Shown one piece after another: positions 26,487-35,292 of a DNA stretch of 64,000 bases. This DNA is from RYN-230 sp963768945 (lineage in GTDB: Bacteria; Actinomycetota; Actinomycetes; Streptosporangiales; Streptosporangiaceae). Both the position numbers and the translations under genes were made by a program. Location of the stretch: positions 62,001 through 126,000 of the forward strand of contig CAVYJW010000001.1 of the NCBI GenBank assembly GCA_963768945.1, in the 5' to 3' direction. The notes under the pieces are model-generated. The model saw nothing but the letters and a program-made list of their open reading frames with translations, was not told the origin of the DNA and did no database searches. Positions within the stretch are counted from its first letter, which is position 1, and every line of letters starts with the position of its first letter.

Positions 26487-27649
26487 CCTGCACGTTGCAC
26501 GTAGCCTGGGACGACCGGCTGGCCAGCTACGACTTCGGGCCGGGGCACCCGCTCGCGCCGGTCCGGGTGGAGCTGACCATGGCGCTGGCCCTGGCCATGG
26601 GAGTGCTCGACGCCGACGGGGTGAGCCTGGCCATCCCCAAGCCCGCTACCCAGGAGCAGCTGGAGCTGGTGCACGACCCCGCGTACATCGACGCGGTGCG
26701 GCGCGCCGAGGCCGACCCGCTGTTCGGCCTGGGTACCCCCGACGACCCGGTCTTCCCGGGCATGCACGAGGCGTCGGCGCTGGTGGCCGGGGCCACGCTG
26801 GCCGCGGCCGCGGCCATGTGGACCGGGCAGGCGGAGCACGGCGCCAACGTGGCCGGCGGATTGCACCACGCGATGCGGCGCGCGGCCAGCGGCTTCTGCG
26901 TCTACAACGACCCGGCCATCGCGATCCGCTGGCTGCTGGAGCAGGGCGCGCAGCGGATCGCCTACGTGGACATCGACGTGCACCACGGGGACGGCGTGCA
27001 GGCCGCGTTCTACGACGACCCGCGGGTGCTGACCATCAGCCTGCACGAGCACCCCATGACGCTGTTCCCCGGGACCGGGCTGCCCGGCGACACGGGCGGC
27101 CCGGAGGCGGAGGGGGCGGCGGCCAACGTGGCGCTGCCCGCCGGTACCGGGGACGCGGGCTGGCTGCGCGCGTTCCATGCGGTGGTCCCGCCGCTGCTGC
27201 GCGCGTTCCGCCCGGAGATCCTGGTCAGCCAGCACGGCTGTGACACGCACCGGCTCGACCCGCTGGCGCACCTGGAGCTGACCATCGACGGGCAGCGGGC
27301 CGCGCACCAGGCCCTGCACAAGCTCGCGCACGAGGTCGCGGACGGCCACTGGGTGCTCACCGGTGGCGGCGGGTACGAGCTGGTCGAGGTCGTGCCCCGG
27401 ACGTGGACACACCTGCTCGCGGAGGCGGCCGGCCGGCCGCTGGATCCAGGGCTGGCCACGCCGGTGGCGTGGCAGGAGTACACGCTGGCCCGTACCGGGG
27501 TGCCCGCCCCCGGGCAGATGACCGACGGCAGCGCCGCGAATTTCGTCCCGTTTGAGTCTGGATGGGACCCGGGCGATCCCATCGACCGGGCCATCATGGC
27601 TACCCGCAGCGCCGTCTTTCCCGCTCACGGGCTTTTCCCGGGCCTGTGA
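26483..27649 (+). CDS. acuC: AcuC-like class I histone-deacetylase-family protein
   Basis: A 388-residue zinc deacetylase-fold protein like AcuC, which in Bacillus deacetylates acetyl-CoA synthetase. Metal and catalytic residues are visible: GGLHHAMRR (His-His), YVDIDVHHGDGVQAAF with the zinc Asp/His pair, LHEHPMTLFPGTG, VSQHGCDTHRLDPL with the third ligand Asp and LTGGGGYE. It overlaps proC by four bases. The substrate in this organism is not known. Confidence 0.9.
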   Translation: MTCTLHVAWDDRLASYDFGPGHPLAPVRVELTMALALAMGVLDADGVSLAIPKPATQEQLELVHDPAYIDAVRRAEADPLFGLGTPDDPVFPGMHEASALVAGATLAAAAAMWTGQAEHGANVAGGLHHAMRRAASGFCVYNDPAIAIRWLLEQGAQRIAYVDIDVHHGDGVQAAFYDDPRVLTISLHEHPMTLFPGTGLPGDTGGPEAEGAAANVALPAGTGDAGWLRAFHAVVPPLLRAFRPEILVSQHGCDTHRLDPLAHLELTIDGQRAAHQALHKLAHEVADGHWVLTGGGGYELVEVVPRTWTHLLAEAAGRPLDPGLATPVAWQEYTLARTGVPAPGQMTDGSAANFVPFESGWDPGDPIDRAIMATRSAVFPAHGLFPGL

Positions 27650-27772
27650 CCCAGAGCACGTCCCGCGCCGGGGTTGCCCTTTTCCGCACAAGACTTACGC
27701 TGGGGACGGAGGTGACTGATGCGCTGAATCCGGCCAGGCGCACTCGGCTCCGCGCGGAAGAGGGAAAAGCAG

Positions 27773-27976
27773 ATGGCTGCAGGCGAAACTCCGCTTAGTG
27801 ACGTGAGGTTCCTGACCGTGGCCGAAGTGGCCTCGATCATGCGCGTGTCCAAGATGACCGTCTACCGGCTAGTTCATTCGGGGGAGCTGGAGGCGATCCG
27901 GGTCGGCCGGTCATTCCGCGTTCCCGAGCAAGCCGTGAACCGGTATCTGAAGGGGTCGTTCGTCGCGGCCAGCTGA
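27773..27976 (+). CDS. small excisionase-type HTH DNA-binding protein
   Basis: A 67-residue MerR/excisionase-like winged HTH: LTVAEVASIMRVSKMTVYRL then SGELEAIRVGRSFRVPEQAV. It resembles BldC-type and AlpA/Xis HTH proteins but is not linked to any mobile element. The same position, between acuC-like and bS22-like genes, is occupied by such a gene in streptomycetes, so a chromosomal regulatory role is likely. Confidence 0.85.
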   Translation: MAAGETPLSDVRFLTVAEVASIMRVSKMTVYRLVHSGELEAIRVGRSFRVPEQAVNRYLKGSFVAAS

Positions 27977-28111
27977 GGCGTTTCCCTGAGGGCGCATCAC
28001 CGGGGTGGGTGCGGGGCAGGTACCCTGGGGCGTTGGCGTGGGCCCAGCCGGCTGGCATCGGGCGGATACGTCGCAAGCCTGTTTGCCTGAATCCCGAGTG
28101 AGGGTGGTGTC

Positions 28112-28210
28112 GTGGGCTCCGTCATCAAGAAGCGCCGGAAGCGAATGGCCAAGAAGAAGCACCGCAAGCTGCTGCGCAAGACCCGCGTGCAGCGCCGCAA
28201 CAAGAAATAA
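28112..28210 (+). CDS. bS22-like/AURKAIP1-COX24 small ribosomal protein
   Basis: A 32-residue, extremely basic protein beginning GTG at 28112 (MGSVIKKRRKRMAKKKHRKL) and ending QRRNKK. It matches the actinobacterial small-subunit protein bS22 (AURKAIP1/COX24 domain) in length, the KKRRKRM-KKKHRK-L core and the NKK end. More than half of its residues are Lys or Arg. It is easily missed because of its length. It lies between the HTH gene and the acyltransferase. Confidence 0.9.
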   Translation: MGSVIKKRRKRMAKKKHRKLLRKTRVQRRNKK

Positions 28211-28301
28211 CGCCGCGCTGGCGCCCGTGGGCGGCTTGCTGGCGGCTAGCCCGCTGGTGGGTGGCCCAGGGCGCTGCGGGAGGGCGGGACGGGAAAGGGA
28301 G

Positions 28302-29213
28302 ATGGTGGGCTGGGAGGGAAGCACGGGGGAGCTTCCCGGGGCATTTGATGGCCCCCACCCCAATGGCGCCGGCGGCGACTGGCGCAGCCTGCTGGGTGAC
28401 CTGTGGCGGTTCGCCCAGCGCCAGGTCACCGGCGAGGGCGAGGTCAACGACTTCGGCTTCGACCCGGAATTCAACTCCCGGCTGCTGATCCCGCTGGCCC
28501 GGCTGCTGTACCAGGAATGGTTCCGGGTCAACATGCGCGGGCTCGGGCACGTGCCCGGCGCCGGGGGCGCGCTCGTGGTCGCCAACCATTCCGGCGTGCT
28601 CCCGCTCGACGCGATCATGCTGCAGACCGGCCTGTACGACGAGCATCCCCAGCACCGGAACCTGCGACTGCTCGGCGCGGACCTGGTCTACGAGCTCCCC
28701 GGCCTGGGGTACCTGGCCCGGCGGGCCGGCCACACCCGGGCCAGCCCCGCCAACGCCGACCGGCTGCTGGGCGACGGGGAGCTCGTCGGCGTGTTCCCCG
28801 AAGGATTCCGGGGCATCGGCAAGCCCTTCAGCGACCGATACCAGCTGCGCCGGTTCGGCCGGGGCGGGTTCGCGGTCACCGCGCTGCGGGCCCGGGTTCC
28901 GATCGTGCCCTGCGCGATCGTGGGCGCCGAGGAGATCTACCCGATGCTCGCCAACGCCGAGCCGCTGGCCCGGCTGCTGGGGCTGCCCTATTTCCCGGTC
29001 ACGCCGCTGTTCCCCTGGTTCGGCCCGCTCGGCGCGATCCCGCTGCCGTCCAAGTGGATCATCGACTTCGGCCCGCCCGTGGACACCTCCGGCTACGCCG
29101 ACGGCGCCTGGCGGGACCCGGCGGTGATCGCCGAGCTGACCGCCGCGGTCCGCGGCAGCATCCAGGCCAGGCTGGACGACCTGCTGGTGGAGCGCGGGCC
29201 CGCGTTCGACTAG
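28302..29213 (+). CDS. PlsC-like lysophospholipid acyltransferase family protein
   Basis: A 303-residue acyltransferase. The catalytic HX4D box appears as VVANHSGVLPLDA (about 92-104), the acceptor-binding box as VGVFPEGFRGIGKP, and a later GAEEIYP. A region before the domain (EFNSRLLIPLARLLYQEW) is amphipathic and may bind the membrane. ATG at 28302 is preferred because the upstream in-frame extension overlaps the small ribosomal protein gene. Likely glycerophospholipid synthesis; the acyl donor and acceptor are unknown. Confidence 0.88.
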   Translation: MVGWEGSTGELPGAFDGPHPNGAGGDWRSLLGDLWRFAQRQVTGEGEVNDFGFDPEFNSRLLIPLARLLYQEWFRVNMRGLGHVPGAGGALVVANHSGVLPLDAIMLQTGLYDEHPQHRNLRLLGADLVYELPGLGYLARRAGHTRASPANADRLLGDGELVGVFPEGFRGIGKPFSDRYQLRRFGRGGFAVTALRARVPIVPCAIVGAEEIYPMLANAEPLARLLGLPYFPVTPLFPWFGPLGAIPLPSKWIIDFGPPVDTSGYADGAWRDPAVIAELTAAVRGSIQARLDDLLVERGPAFD

Positions 29214-29259
29214 TCCCCCGGCCGCCACGCTACGGCGCGGGCGGCTGAGCGCCCAGGCG

Positions 29260-30186
29260 TCACTGGCTGTTGCGCTGGTGGCGCCGGTGCAGGGCCAGCC
29301 CGGCCGCGATACTGCCGGCCACCGCGCCGGCCCCCGCCGCCGCCGGCAGCGCGACCAGGGTCGCCTTCCGGCCGGACCGGAAATCGTGCTCCGGCCAGCC
29401 GCGCTGGCGGGCCTCGGCCCGAAGTTCGGCGTCCGGGTTGACCACGTGCGGGTGGCCGACCAGCTGGAGCATGGGCAGATCGTTGCTGGAATCGCTGTAG
29501 GCCGAGCAGCGACCCAGGTCCAGGCCCTCCCGCTCGGCGAGGGACTCGACCGCGGCGGCCTTGGCCTCGCCGTGCAGCAGGCCGCCCACCAGCCGGCCGG
29601 TGTACACGCCGTCGGCGGACTCCGCGACCGTGCCCAGCGCGCCGGTCAGGCCGAGCCGCTGGGAGATGACCGACGCCAGCTCCACCGGCGTCGCGGTGAC
29701 CAGCCAGACCCGCTGCCCGGCCCGCAGATGGCCCTGGGCGAGCTCGCGGGTGCCCTGCCAGACCCGGTCGGCCATGGTCTCGTCGAAGATCTCCTCGCTC
29801 AGGCTGATGATGTCGGCCACCTTGTGACCGGCCACGAACGCGAGCGCGGCCTGGCGTGCGGCGTCGATGTGCTCGCTGTTCTCCGCGCCACGGAGCCGGA
29901 AGTACACCTGGCCCCAGGCGATCCGGGCCAGGTCGCGCGGGCCGAACATCTTCCGCGCGGCCAGGCCGCGGGCGAAGTAGTAGATGGACGCGCCGCGGAT
30001 CAGCGTGTTGTCCACGTCGAAGAAGGCGCCGGCCGTCGGATCGGCCTGGGGCGGGGCCTGGGCGACCGTGGCGACCGCCGCGGAAGCCGCCCCGGCCAGC
30101 GCCGCCTGTTCCCGGCGCACCCAGGCGGACCTGCGCAGCCGCCGAGATCTGGTGCCGTCGGGATGCGGGTCCCGCAGCTGCCTCAT
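29260..30186 (-). CDS. HAD-IB family phosphatase (SerB-like)
   Basis: A 308-residue HAD-superfamily hydrolase. Motif I is FFDVDNTLIRG (catalytic Asp pair near residue 57), motif II VTATPVEL, motif III lysine in HGEAKAAAV and motif IV YSDSSNDLPML. The cap and spacing fit subfamily IB (phosphoserine phosphatase-like). An extra N-terminal Arg/Ala-rich 50 residues and a C-terminal hydrophobic segment (LVALPAAAGAGAVAGSIAA) suggest membrane attachment. Convergent with the acyltransferase, which is often a neighbour of such genes in actinomycetes. Confidence 0.88.
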   Translation of the reverse strand: MRQLRDPHPDGTRSRRLRRSAWVRREQAALAGAASAAVATVAQAPPQADPTAGAFFDVDNTLIRGASIYYFARGLAARKMFGPRDLARIAWGQVYFRLRGAENSEHIDAARQAALAFVAGHKVADIISLSEEIFDETMADRVWQGTRELAQGHLRAGQRVWLVTATPVELASVISQRLGLTGALGTVAESADGVYTGRLVGGLLHGEAKAAAVESLAEREGLDLGRCSAYSDSSNDLPMLQLVGHPHVVNPDAELRAEARQRGWPEHDFRSGRKATLVALPAAAGAGAVAGSIAAGLALHRRHQRNSQ

Positions 30187-30278
30187 GCCTGCCGAGTCTA
30201 CAAAGCGGGCGGAGTGCCGGCCGGGCTGTCATCGATCTGGTCCGCATCAGCGCCGCTCGTCGTGCACCATAGGCTGCA

Positions 30279-31805
30279 ATGTCTATTTCGTTCGCCGCTG
30301 CCCTGGCCGGGACCGTGCTCGCCGCGGTCGGGACCGGCCTGGCCATCCGGCTCTGCGCGCGAAAACCCAGGACAGACATGGTGGCCTGGGTGATCGCCCT
30401 GGCCGGCCTGACCGTCGCGCTGGCGGCGCAGGCGGTCGGCTACCGGCGTGGGTTCGTGCCTGCCACGTTCCGCGCCACCCAGCTCGGCGCCGCCCTCATC
30501 GCGCCGCTGGCGCTGGCCTGGGGCATGGCCGAGGTCGCCGCCAAGGGGCTGGTCGCGCGGTTCGCTGCCCGGCTGTTCCTGGCCGGGCTGTTCGTGGTGG
30601 CCGGGGTGATCCTGGCCACGGACGTGCTGAGCGCACAGCCGTTCAGCCAGAAGTGGCCGTCCGCCCGGGATCACTTCGAGTTCCTCCCGCGCGGCCTGCT
30701 GGACCTGGTCGCCGTGGCCGTGGCGGCGACCGTGCTCCTGGCGCTGGCCGCGACCGGGCTGCGCAGCCGCCGCGACCCCGCCTGGCGGGCCGCGCTGATC
30801 GCGGTCGCGCTGGCCAGCCTGGCCGCGCTGGCCACGCAGGGACTCCAGGTCGCGCTGCCCGCGAACACCGCGTACCCGGCCCTGACCCTGATCGCCGCGG
30901 TGGCCGCCTGGCTGGCCGCCGGCCGTGCGGCCCGGGTGAGCGTGGGCCGGATCCGGGGCGGTGCCGACGGTCCCGGCCGGCCGCCAGCCCCGGGTGATGA
31001 CCCCGGCTACCGCGGCGAGGACTCGCTCGACCTGTACCGCGACGGTTACCTCCACTTCGAGGACAGCGGGGCCTTCGCCGCCTACGCCAACAGCGGGTAC
31101 GGCAAGGGCGGAGGCTCCCAGGGCGCGACCTACGGGACCCCGGCGGGTCAATACGGCGGCCGGTACGGGGAGGGCCAGTACGCGGACACAGGCGGCTTCC
31201 CGGCGGCCGGCCACCCGGGCACCGGGGGCTTCCCGCCGGCCGGGGACGCCGGTTTTCAGGCCAACCCGGTCGAGCCGGTCACCGGGCCCTTCGACCCGCT
31301 CTTCCGGCCGCACGGGTCCGCGGCCTCCGTGCGTGAGCCGGCTGCCGGCACCGGCGCGGGTGCCAGCAGCCTGGGCGGCCCGGCCCTGACGCTGGGGGAG
31401 GACATCGAGTTCGCCACCGGGATGCAGTTGCCCGCCATCGACGCCGCGGTGGCCGGCCCGGGCACGGTGGACACTGACCAGCTCTACGGCCGGATCGCGA
31501 TCTACACCCTGCTCGACTCCGGCGCGGACGAGTTCGACCGGCTGGCCGACCAGGTGGTCGACCAGGTACGGACCGGAGAGCCGGGCACGCTCGCCTACGT
31601 GGTCCACGGCGTGCCGTCCGCGCCGTTGCAGAGAATTCTCTACCAGCTCTATGCCGACAGGTCTGCGTACGACCGGCACCAGGAGCGGCCCTACGTGGCC
31701 GACTTCGAGTCCCGCCGGCGGCCGCTGGTGCTGGCCACCAACGTGATCGAGCTGGGGGTCCGGCAGGCCAAGGTCGCGGCGGTGACGCCGCGCCGGGCCC
31801 CCTGA
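30279..31805 (+). CDS. multi-pass membrane protein fused to an ABM-type monooxygenase domain
   Basis: A 508-residue three-part protein. Residues 1-220 hold about seven hydrophobic helices with little charge. Residues 225-375 are a Gly/Pro/Tyr/Ala-rich linker (NSGYGKGGG, GGRYGEGQYAD). Residues 395-500 form an antibiotic-biosynthesis-monooxygenase (dimeric alpha+beta barrel) domain: YGRIAIYTLLDSGADEFDRL, GTLAYVVHGV, QRILYQLYADRSAYDRH. ABM domains include oxygenases, heme-degrading enzymes and redox sensors; the activity here is unknown. The glutaredoxin gene follows after 13 bases, suggesting a redox link. Confidence 0.78.
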   Translation: MSISFAAALAGTVLAAVGTGLAIRLCARKPRTDMVAWVIALAGLTVALAAQAVGYRRGFVPATFRATQLGAALIAPLALAWGMAEVAAKGLVARFAARLFLAGLFVVAGVILATDVLSAQPFSQKWPSARDHFEFLPRGLLDLVAVAVAATVLLALAATGLRSRRDPAWRAALIAVALASLAALATQGLQVALPANTAYPALTLIAAVAAWLAAGRAARVSVGRIRGGADGPGRPPAPGDDPGYRGEDSLDLYRDGYLHFEDSGAFAAYANSGYGKGGGSQGATYGTPAGQYGGRYGEGQYADTGGFPAAGHPGTGGFPPAGDAGFQANPVEPVTGPFDPLFRPHGSAASVREPAAGTGAGASSLGGPALTLGEDIEFATGMQLPAIDAAVAGPGTVDTDQLYGRIAIYTLLDSGADEFDRLADQVVDQVRTGEPGTLAYVVHGVPSAPLQRILYQLYADRSAYDRHQERPYVADFESRRRPLVLATNVIELGVRQAKVAAVTPRRAP

Positions 31806-31818
31806 GGCTGAGGACCCC

Positions 31819-32067
31819 ATGCCTCCCGCCGCGCACGCGATCACCCTGCTCTCCCGGCCCGGCTGCCATCTGTGCGACAGCGCGCGCGAGGTGATCGCGA
31901 GGGTCGCCGCGGACCTCGGCATACCCTGGGAGGAACGCGACATCACCGGCTCGGACGCGGACCTGCGGGACTACTGGGACAAGATCCCCGTCACCCTGAT
32001 CGACGGGGTGCAGCACGACTTCTGGCGGGTCAGCGAGGAGCGCCTCCGCGCGGCGCTGAGCGGGTGA
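31819..32067 (+). CDS. glutaredoxin-like (DUF836) protein
   Basis: An 82-residue thioredoxin-fold protein with the redox motif CHLC (LLSRPGCHLCDSAREVI) and the cis-proline KIPVTLIDGVQHD. Length and motif fit the actinobacterial glutaredoxin-like family that occurs just upstream of rex. It starts 13 bases after the ABM-fusion gene and ends 40 bases before the Rex operator. Confidence 0.88.
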   Translation: MPPAAHAITLLSRPGCHLCDSAREVIARVAADLGIPWEERDITGSDADLRDYWDKIPVTLIDGVQHDFWRVSEERLRAALSG

Positions 32068-32106
32068 TCCGGTTCCGCCGGCGGAGCTGGCCGGGATCCG
32101 CCGACT

Positions 32107-32135
32107 TTGTGCAAACGTTCACAAGAGCGTACGGT
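32107..32135 (+). promoter_or_regulatory. Rex operator overlapping the rex-hem promoter
   Basis: TTGTGCAAACGTTCACAA at 32107-32124 matches the Rex operator consensus TTGTGAANNNNTTCACAA at all but one defined position. TACGGT (32130-32135) is a good -10 candidate, with TTGTGC (32107-32112) as -35 at 17-base spacing, so bound Rex would cover the promoter. Rex is displaced by NADH, so rex and the heme genes should be induced at a high NADH/NAD+ ratio. rex starts 99 bases after the operator. Confidence 0.88.
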
Positions 32136-32222
32136 TAAAAACCGCAACCCTTCGGCGGGCGTCTGGGCAGCCCGCAGTGCTGCTCAATCCAGTGCAGGTC
32201 GAACCCTCAGGAGCGTCGGCGC

Positions 32223-32930
32223 ATGTCACGGCGTGCAGTATCCGCGAACGGCAGATCCGCAAACGGCAGCCAGGGCATCCCGGAGGCCACCATTGCCCGC
32301 CTCCCCGTGTACCTGCGGGTCCTGTATGCCTTCGCGGAGCAGGACATCCCGACCGTGTCCAGCGAGGAACTCGCGGCCGCGGCCGGGGTCAACTCGGCCA
32401 AGCTCCGCAAGGACCTGTCGCACTTGGGGTCCTATGGCACCCGGGGCGTCGGATACGACGTGGAATACCTCGTCTATCAGGTGTCCAGGGAACTGGGGCT
32501 GACCCAGGACTGGCCGGTGGTCATCGTCGGGGCCGGGAACCTGGGCCGCGCGCTGGCCAATTACGGCGGGTTCGCCTCCCGCGGGTTCCGCATCGCGTCC
32601 GTCCTGGACAGCGACCCGGAGGTGGTCGGTACCCAGATCGCCGGGCACAGCGTGCTGGACGTGGATCAGATGGAACAGGTGGTGGCCCGGCACCGGGTGT
32701 CCATCGGGGTCATCGCCACGCCCGCAGGCACCGCGCAGGCCGTTTGCGACCGGCTGGTCGCCACGGGGGTGACCAGCATCCTCAACTTCGCCCCCGTAGT
32801 CCTCAATGTGCCCGCTGGCGTAGACGTGCGTAAGGTCGACCTGTCCATTGAGTTGCAGATTCTCGCCTTCCACGCGCAGCGGAGGTCGGTGGTGCGCGTT
32901 CCGCAGGATGCCCAGGCAGTCGGCCGATGA
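32223..32930 (+). CDS. rex: redox-sensing transcriptional repressor Rex
   Basis: A 235-residue NADH sensor. The N-terminal winged helix (about 20-85) has RLPVYLRVLYAF and AGVNSAKLRKDLSHLGSYG; the Rossmann domain has VVIVGAGNLGRALANY and SVLDSDPEVVG, and the domain-swapped C-terminal helix follows. The first 18 residues are a variable Ser/Arg/Asn-rich extension. Its own operator lies upstream, so it is autoregulated, and its stop overlaps hemA by four bases. Confidence 0.96.
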   Translation: MSRRAVSANGRSANGSQGIPEATIARLPVYLRVLYAFAEQDIPTVSSEELAAAAGVNSAKLRKDLSHLGSYGTRGVGYDVEYLVYQVSRELGLTQDWPVVIVGAGNLGRALANYGGFASRGFRIASVLDSDPEVVGTQIAGHSVLDVDQMEQVVARHRVSIGVIATPAGTAQAVCDRLVATGVTSILNFAPVVLNVPAGVDVRKVDLSIELQILAFHAQRRSVVRVPQDAQAVGR

Positions 32931-34351
32931 GCGTTCTCGTGGTCGGCCTGAGCCACAAGAGCGCCTCGCTCCCGGTTCTCGAGCGGGCGGTCGTCAGCGG
33001 TGACACGCTCGGCAAGCTGATCCGCGATGTGTCACAGGCCCCCAACGTCGGCGGCACGTTCGTGGTGTCCACCTGCAACCGGGTCGAGGTCTACGCTGAG
33101 GTGGACAAGTTCCACGGCGGCGTGTCGTCCATCTGCGACCTGCTGGCCCGGCACTCCGGTATCCCGCTCAGCGAGCTGACCCCGAACCTGTACGTCCACT
33201 ACGAGGACCGGGCCGTGCAGCACCTGCTCGCGGTGGCCTGCGGGCTGGAGTCCATGGTGCTGGGCGAGAGCCAGATCCTCGGCCAGGTCCGGCAGGCCCT
33301 GTCCGTGGCCCGCGAGCACGCCACGCTCAGCCGCGGGCTGGGTGAGCTGGGCACGCTCGCGCTGCGCACGGCCCGGCGGGCGCACGCCGAGACCGGGATC
33401 GACAAGGCCGGCGCGAACCTGGTCAGCATCGGTATCGTGGTCGCGCACGGCCGGCTGGCTACGGGACTCAAGCCTGGCCCGGCCCCGGCGCAGTCCGCGG
33501 CCGCGGATCCATCCCGGCCGCTCGCCGGGCTGCGGGTGCTCGTCGTCGGGGCCGGCTCGATGAGCTCGCTGGCCGCCACCACCGCGGCGCGGATGGGCGC
33601 GGCGCACATCGTGGTGGCCAACCGCACCGCCGACCGGGCCGGGCGGCTGGCCGCGGCGGTCGGGGGCAGCACCACCGACCTCAGCGACCTGGCCGGCCCG
33701 GTCGCCGGGGCTGACCTGGTCATCTCCTGTACCGGCGCCTCGGGCATGGTGATCGGTTCGGACCTGGTGGCCGAGGCGCTGGCCCGGCGGGACCATCCCG
33801 GCCGGCCGCTGGTCCTGCTGGATCTGGCCATGCCGCGCGACGTGGATCCGGTCGTGGCGGACCTGCCCGGCGTGCACCTGGTCGGCCTGGACATGCTCGG
33901 GGACCGGCCCGCCGGGGCCGGGGACGTGCCGGAGCTGGCGGGCCTGGCCATCCGGGAGACGGACGTCGAGGCGGTCCGGGTGATCGTCGCGGAGGAGTTC
34001 GCGGCCCGCGTGTCCGCCGTGCACGCGGCCCGGGTCGCACCCACGGTGGTCGCGCTGCGCGCCAAGGCGGCCATGGTGGTGGACGCCGAGCTGGCCCGGC
34101 TGGCTGGCCGGCTGCCCGCCGATCATCACACGCTCGGCGAGGTCGAACGGGCCATGCGCCGGGTAGTGGACAAGCTGCTGCACGCACCGACCGTGCGCGT
34201 CAAGGAGCTGGCCGGGTCCCCGGGCGGCGACGCTTACGAGGACGCGCTGCGGGTCTTGTTCGATCTCGACCCGGCCGTGGTCGCTGCGGTCACCCTGGCT
34301 GACGCCGGTGCGCCGGGGACATCAACCCCCAGGCAGGAGGACGAATCGTGA
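32927..34351 (+). CDS. hemA: glutamyl-tRNA reductase
   Basis: First committed step of heme synthesis by the C5 route: reduction of Glu-tRNA to glutamate-1-semialdehyde. The 474-residue protein has the catalytic Cys in STCNRVEVYAE (near residue 49), the conserved GLESMVLGESQILGQV, the NADPH site LVVGAGSMSSLAATTAARMG and a C-terminal dimerisation domain. A short Ala/Pro linker (PGPAPAQSAAADP) separates domains. ATGA overlap with rex. Confidence 0.96.
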   Translation: MSVLVVGLSHKSASLPVLERAVVSGDTLGKLIRDVSQAPNVGGTFVVSTCNRVEVYAEVDKFHGGVSSICDLLARHSGIPLSELTPNLYVHYEDRAVQHLLAVACGLESMVLGESQILGQVRQALSVAREHATLSRGLGELGTLALRTARRAHAETGIDKAGANLVSIGIVVAHGRLATGLKPGPAPAQSAAADPSRPLAGLRVLVVGAGSMSSLAATTAARMGAAHIVVANRTADRAGRLAAAVGGSTTDLSDLAGPVAGADLVISCTGASGMVIGSDLVAEALARRDHPGRPLVLLDLAMPRDVDPVVADLPGVHLVGLDMLGDRPAGAGDVPELAGLAIRETDVEAVRVIVAEEFAARVSAVHAARVAPTVVALRAKAAMVVDAELARLAGRLPADHHTLGEVERAMRRVVDKLLHAPTVRVKELAGSPGGDAYEDALRVLFDLDPAVVAAVTLADAGAPGTSTPRQEDES

Positions 34352-35292
34352 TCAGGCCGCCGCTGCGGCTCGGCACCCGTAAGAGCCCGATGGCTCTGGC
34401 CCAGTCTGGCCAGGTGGCCCGGCTCATCACCGAGCGCACCGGGGTCAGCGTCGAACTGGTCGGGGTGACCACGTTCGGCGACGTGACCCGGGCCGAGCTG
34501 GCCCAGATCGGCGGCACCGGCGTGTTCGCCAGCGCGCTGCGCGAGCACCTGCTGGCGGGCCAGGTTGACCTGGCCGTGCACTCGCTCAAGGACCTGCCGG
34601 TGGCCCCGGCCCCCGGGCTGGTGCTGGCCGCGGTGCCGGCCCGGGAGGACCCGCGTGACGCGCTGGCCGCCCGCGGCGGCGCCAAGTTCGCCGACCTGCC
34701 CTCCTGGGCCACGATCGGCACCGGCTCACCGCGCCGGGCGGCCCAGCTGCGGCTGCTGCGCCCCGACATCCGGCCGGTGCCCGTGCGCGGTAACGCCGGC
34801 ACCCGGCTGGGCAAGGTCGAGTCCGGTGAGCTGGACGCGGTGATGCTGGCCAGCGCCGGGCTGGCCCGGATCGGCCGGCTGGATGCCGTGACCCAGATCT
34901 TCGAGCCGGAAGAAATGCTGCCCGCGCCCGGCCAGGGCGCGCTGGCGGTGGAATGCCGCGCCCGCGACACTGACCTGGCCGGGCTGCTGGCCCAGGTGGA
35001 CGACCAGCCCAGCCGGGCCGCGGTCACCGCGGAACGGGCCGTGCTGGCCGGATTGGCAGCTGGCTGCAGCGCGCCGGTAGGTGCGTATGCTGCGGGAACG
35101 GAGATACTGCAGCTGAGAGCGGTTGTCGCGGCGCTTGACGGGGGGACGGCGCTACGGGCCAGCGCGACCGCCCCCGCAAGCGAGGCCGGACGCCTCGGCC
35201 GTGACGTCGCCGCCGAGTTGCTGCGCCAGGGCGCGGCGGCGTACGCGGCGGTGTCTTCGGAATACATCAGCAACGGGGACGATGCTTTGTGA
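34348..35292 (+). CDS. hemC: hydroxymethylbilane synthase (porphobilinogen deaminase)
   Basis: Polymerises four porphobilinogens to hydroxymethylbilane. The 314-residue protein starts with LRLGTRKSPMALAQSGQV, has HSLKDLPVAP and GSPRRAAQLRLLRPD, and the cysteine that carries the dipyrromethane cofactor in LAAGCSAPVGAYA (about residue 239). GTGA overlaps with both neighbours. Confidence 0.96.
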   Translation: MIRPPLRLGTRKSPMALAQSGQVARLITERTGVSVELVGVTTFGDVTRAELAQIGGTGVFASALREHLLAGQVDLAVHSLKDLPVAPAPGLVLAAVPAREDPRDALAARGGAKFADLPSWATIGTGSPRRAAQLRLLRPDIRPVPVRGNAGTRLGKVESGELDAVMLASAGLARIGRLDAVTQIFEPEEMLPAPGQGALAVECRARDTDLAGLLAQVDDQPSRAAVTAERAVLAGLAAGCSAPVGAYAAGTEILQLRAVVAALDGGTALRASATAPASEAGRLGRDVAAELLRQGAAAYAAVSSEYISNGDDAL

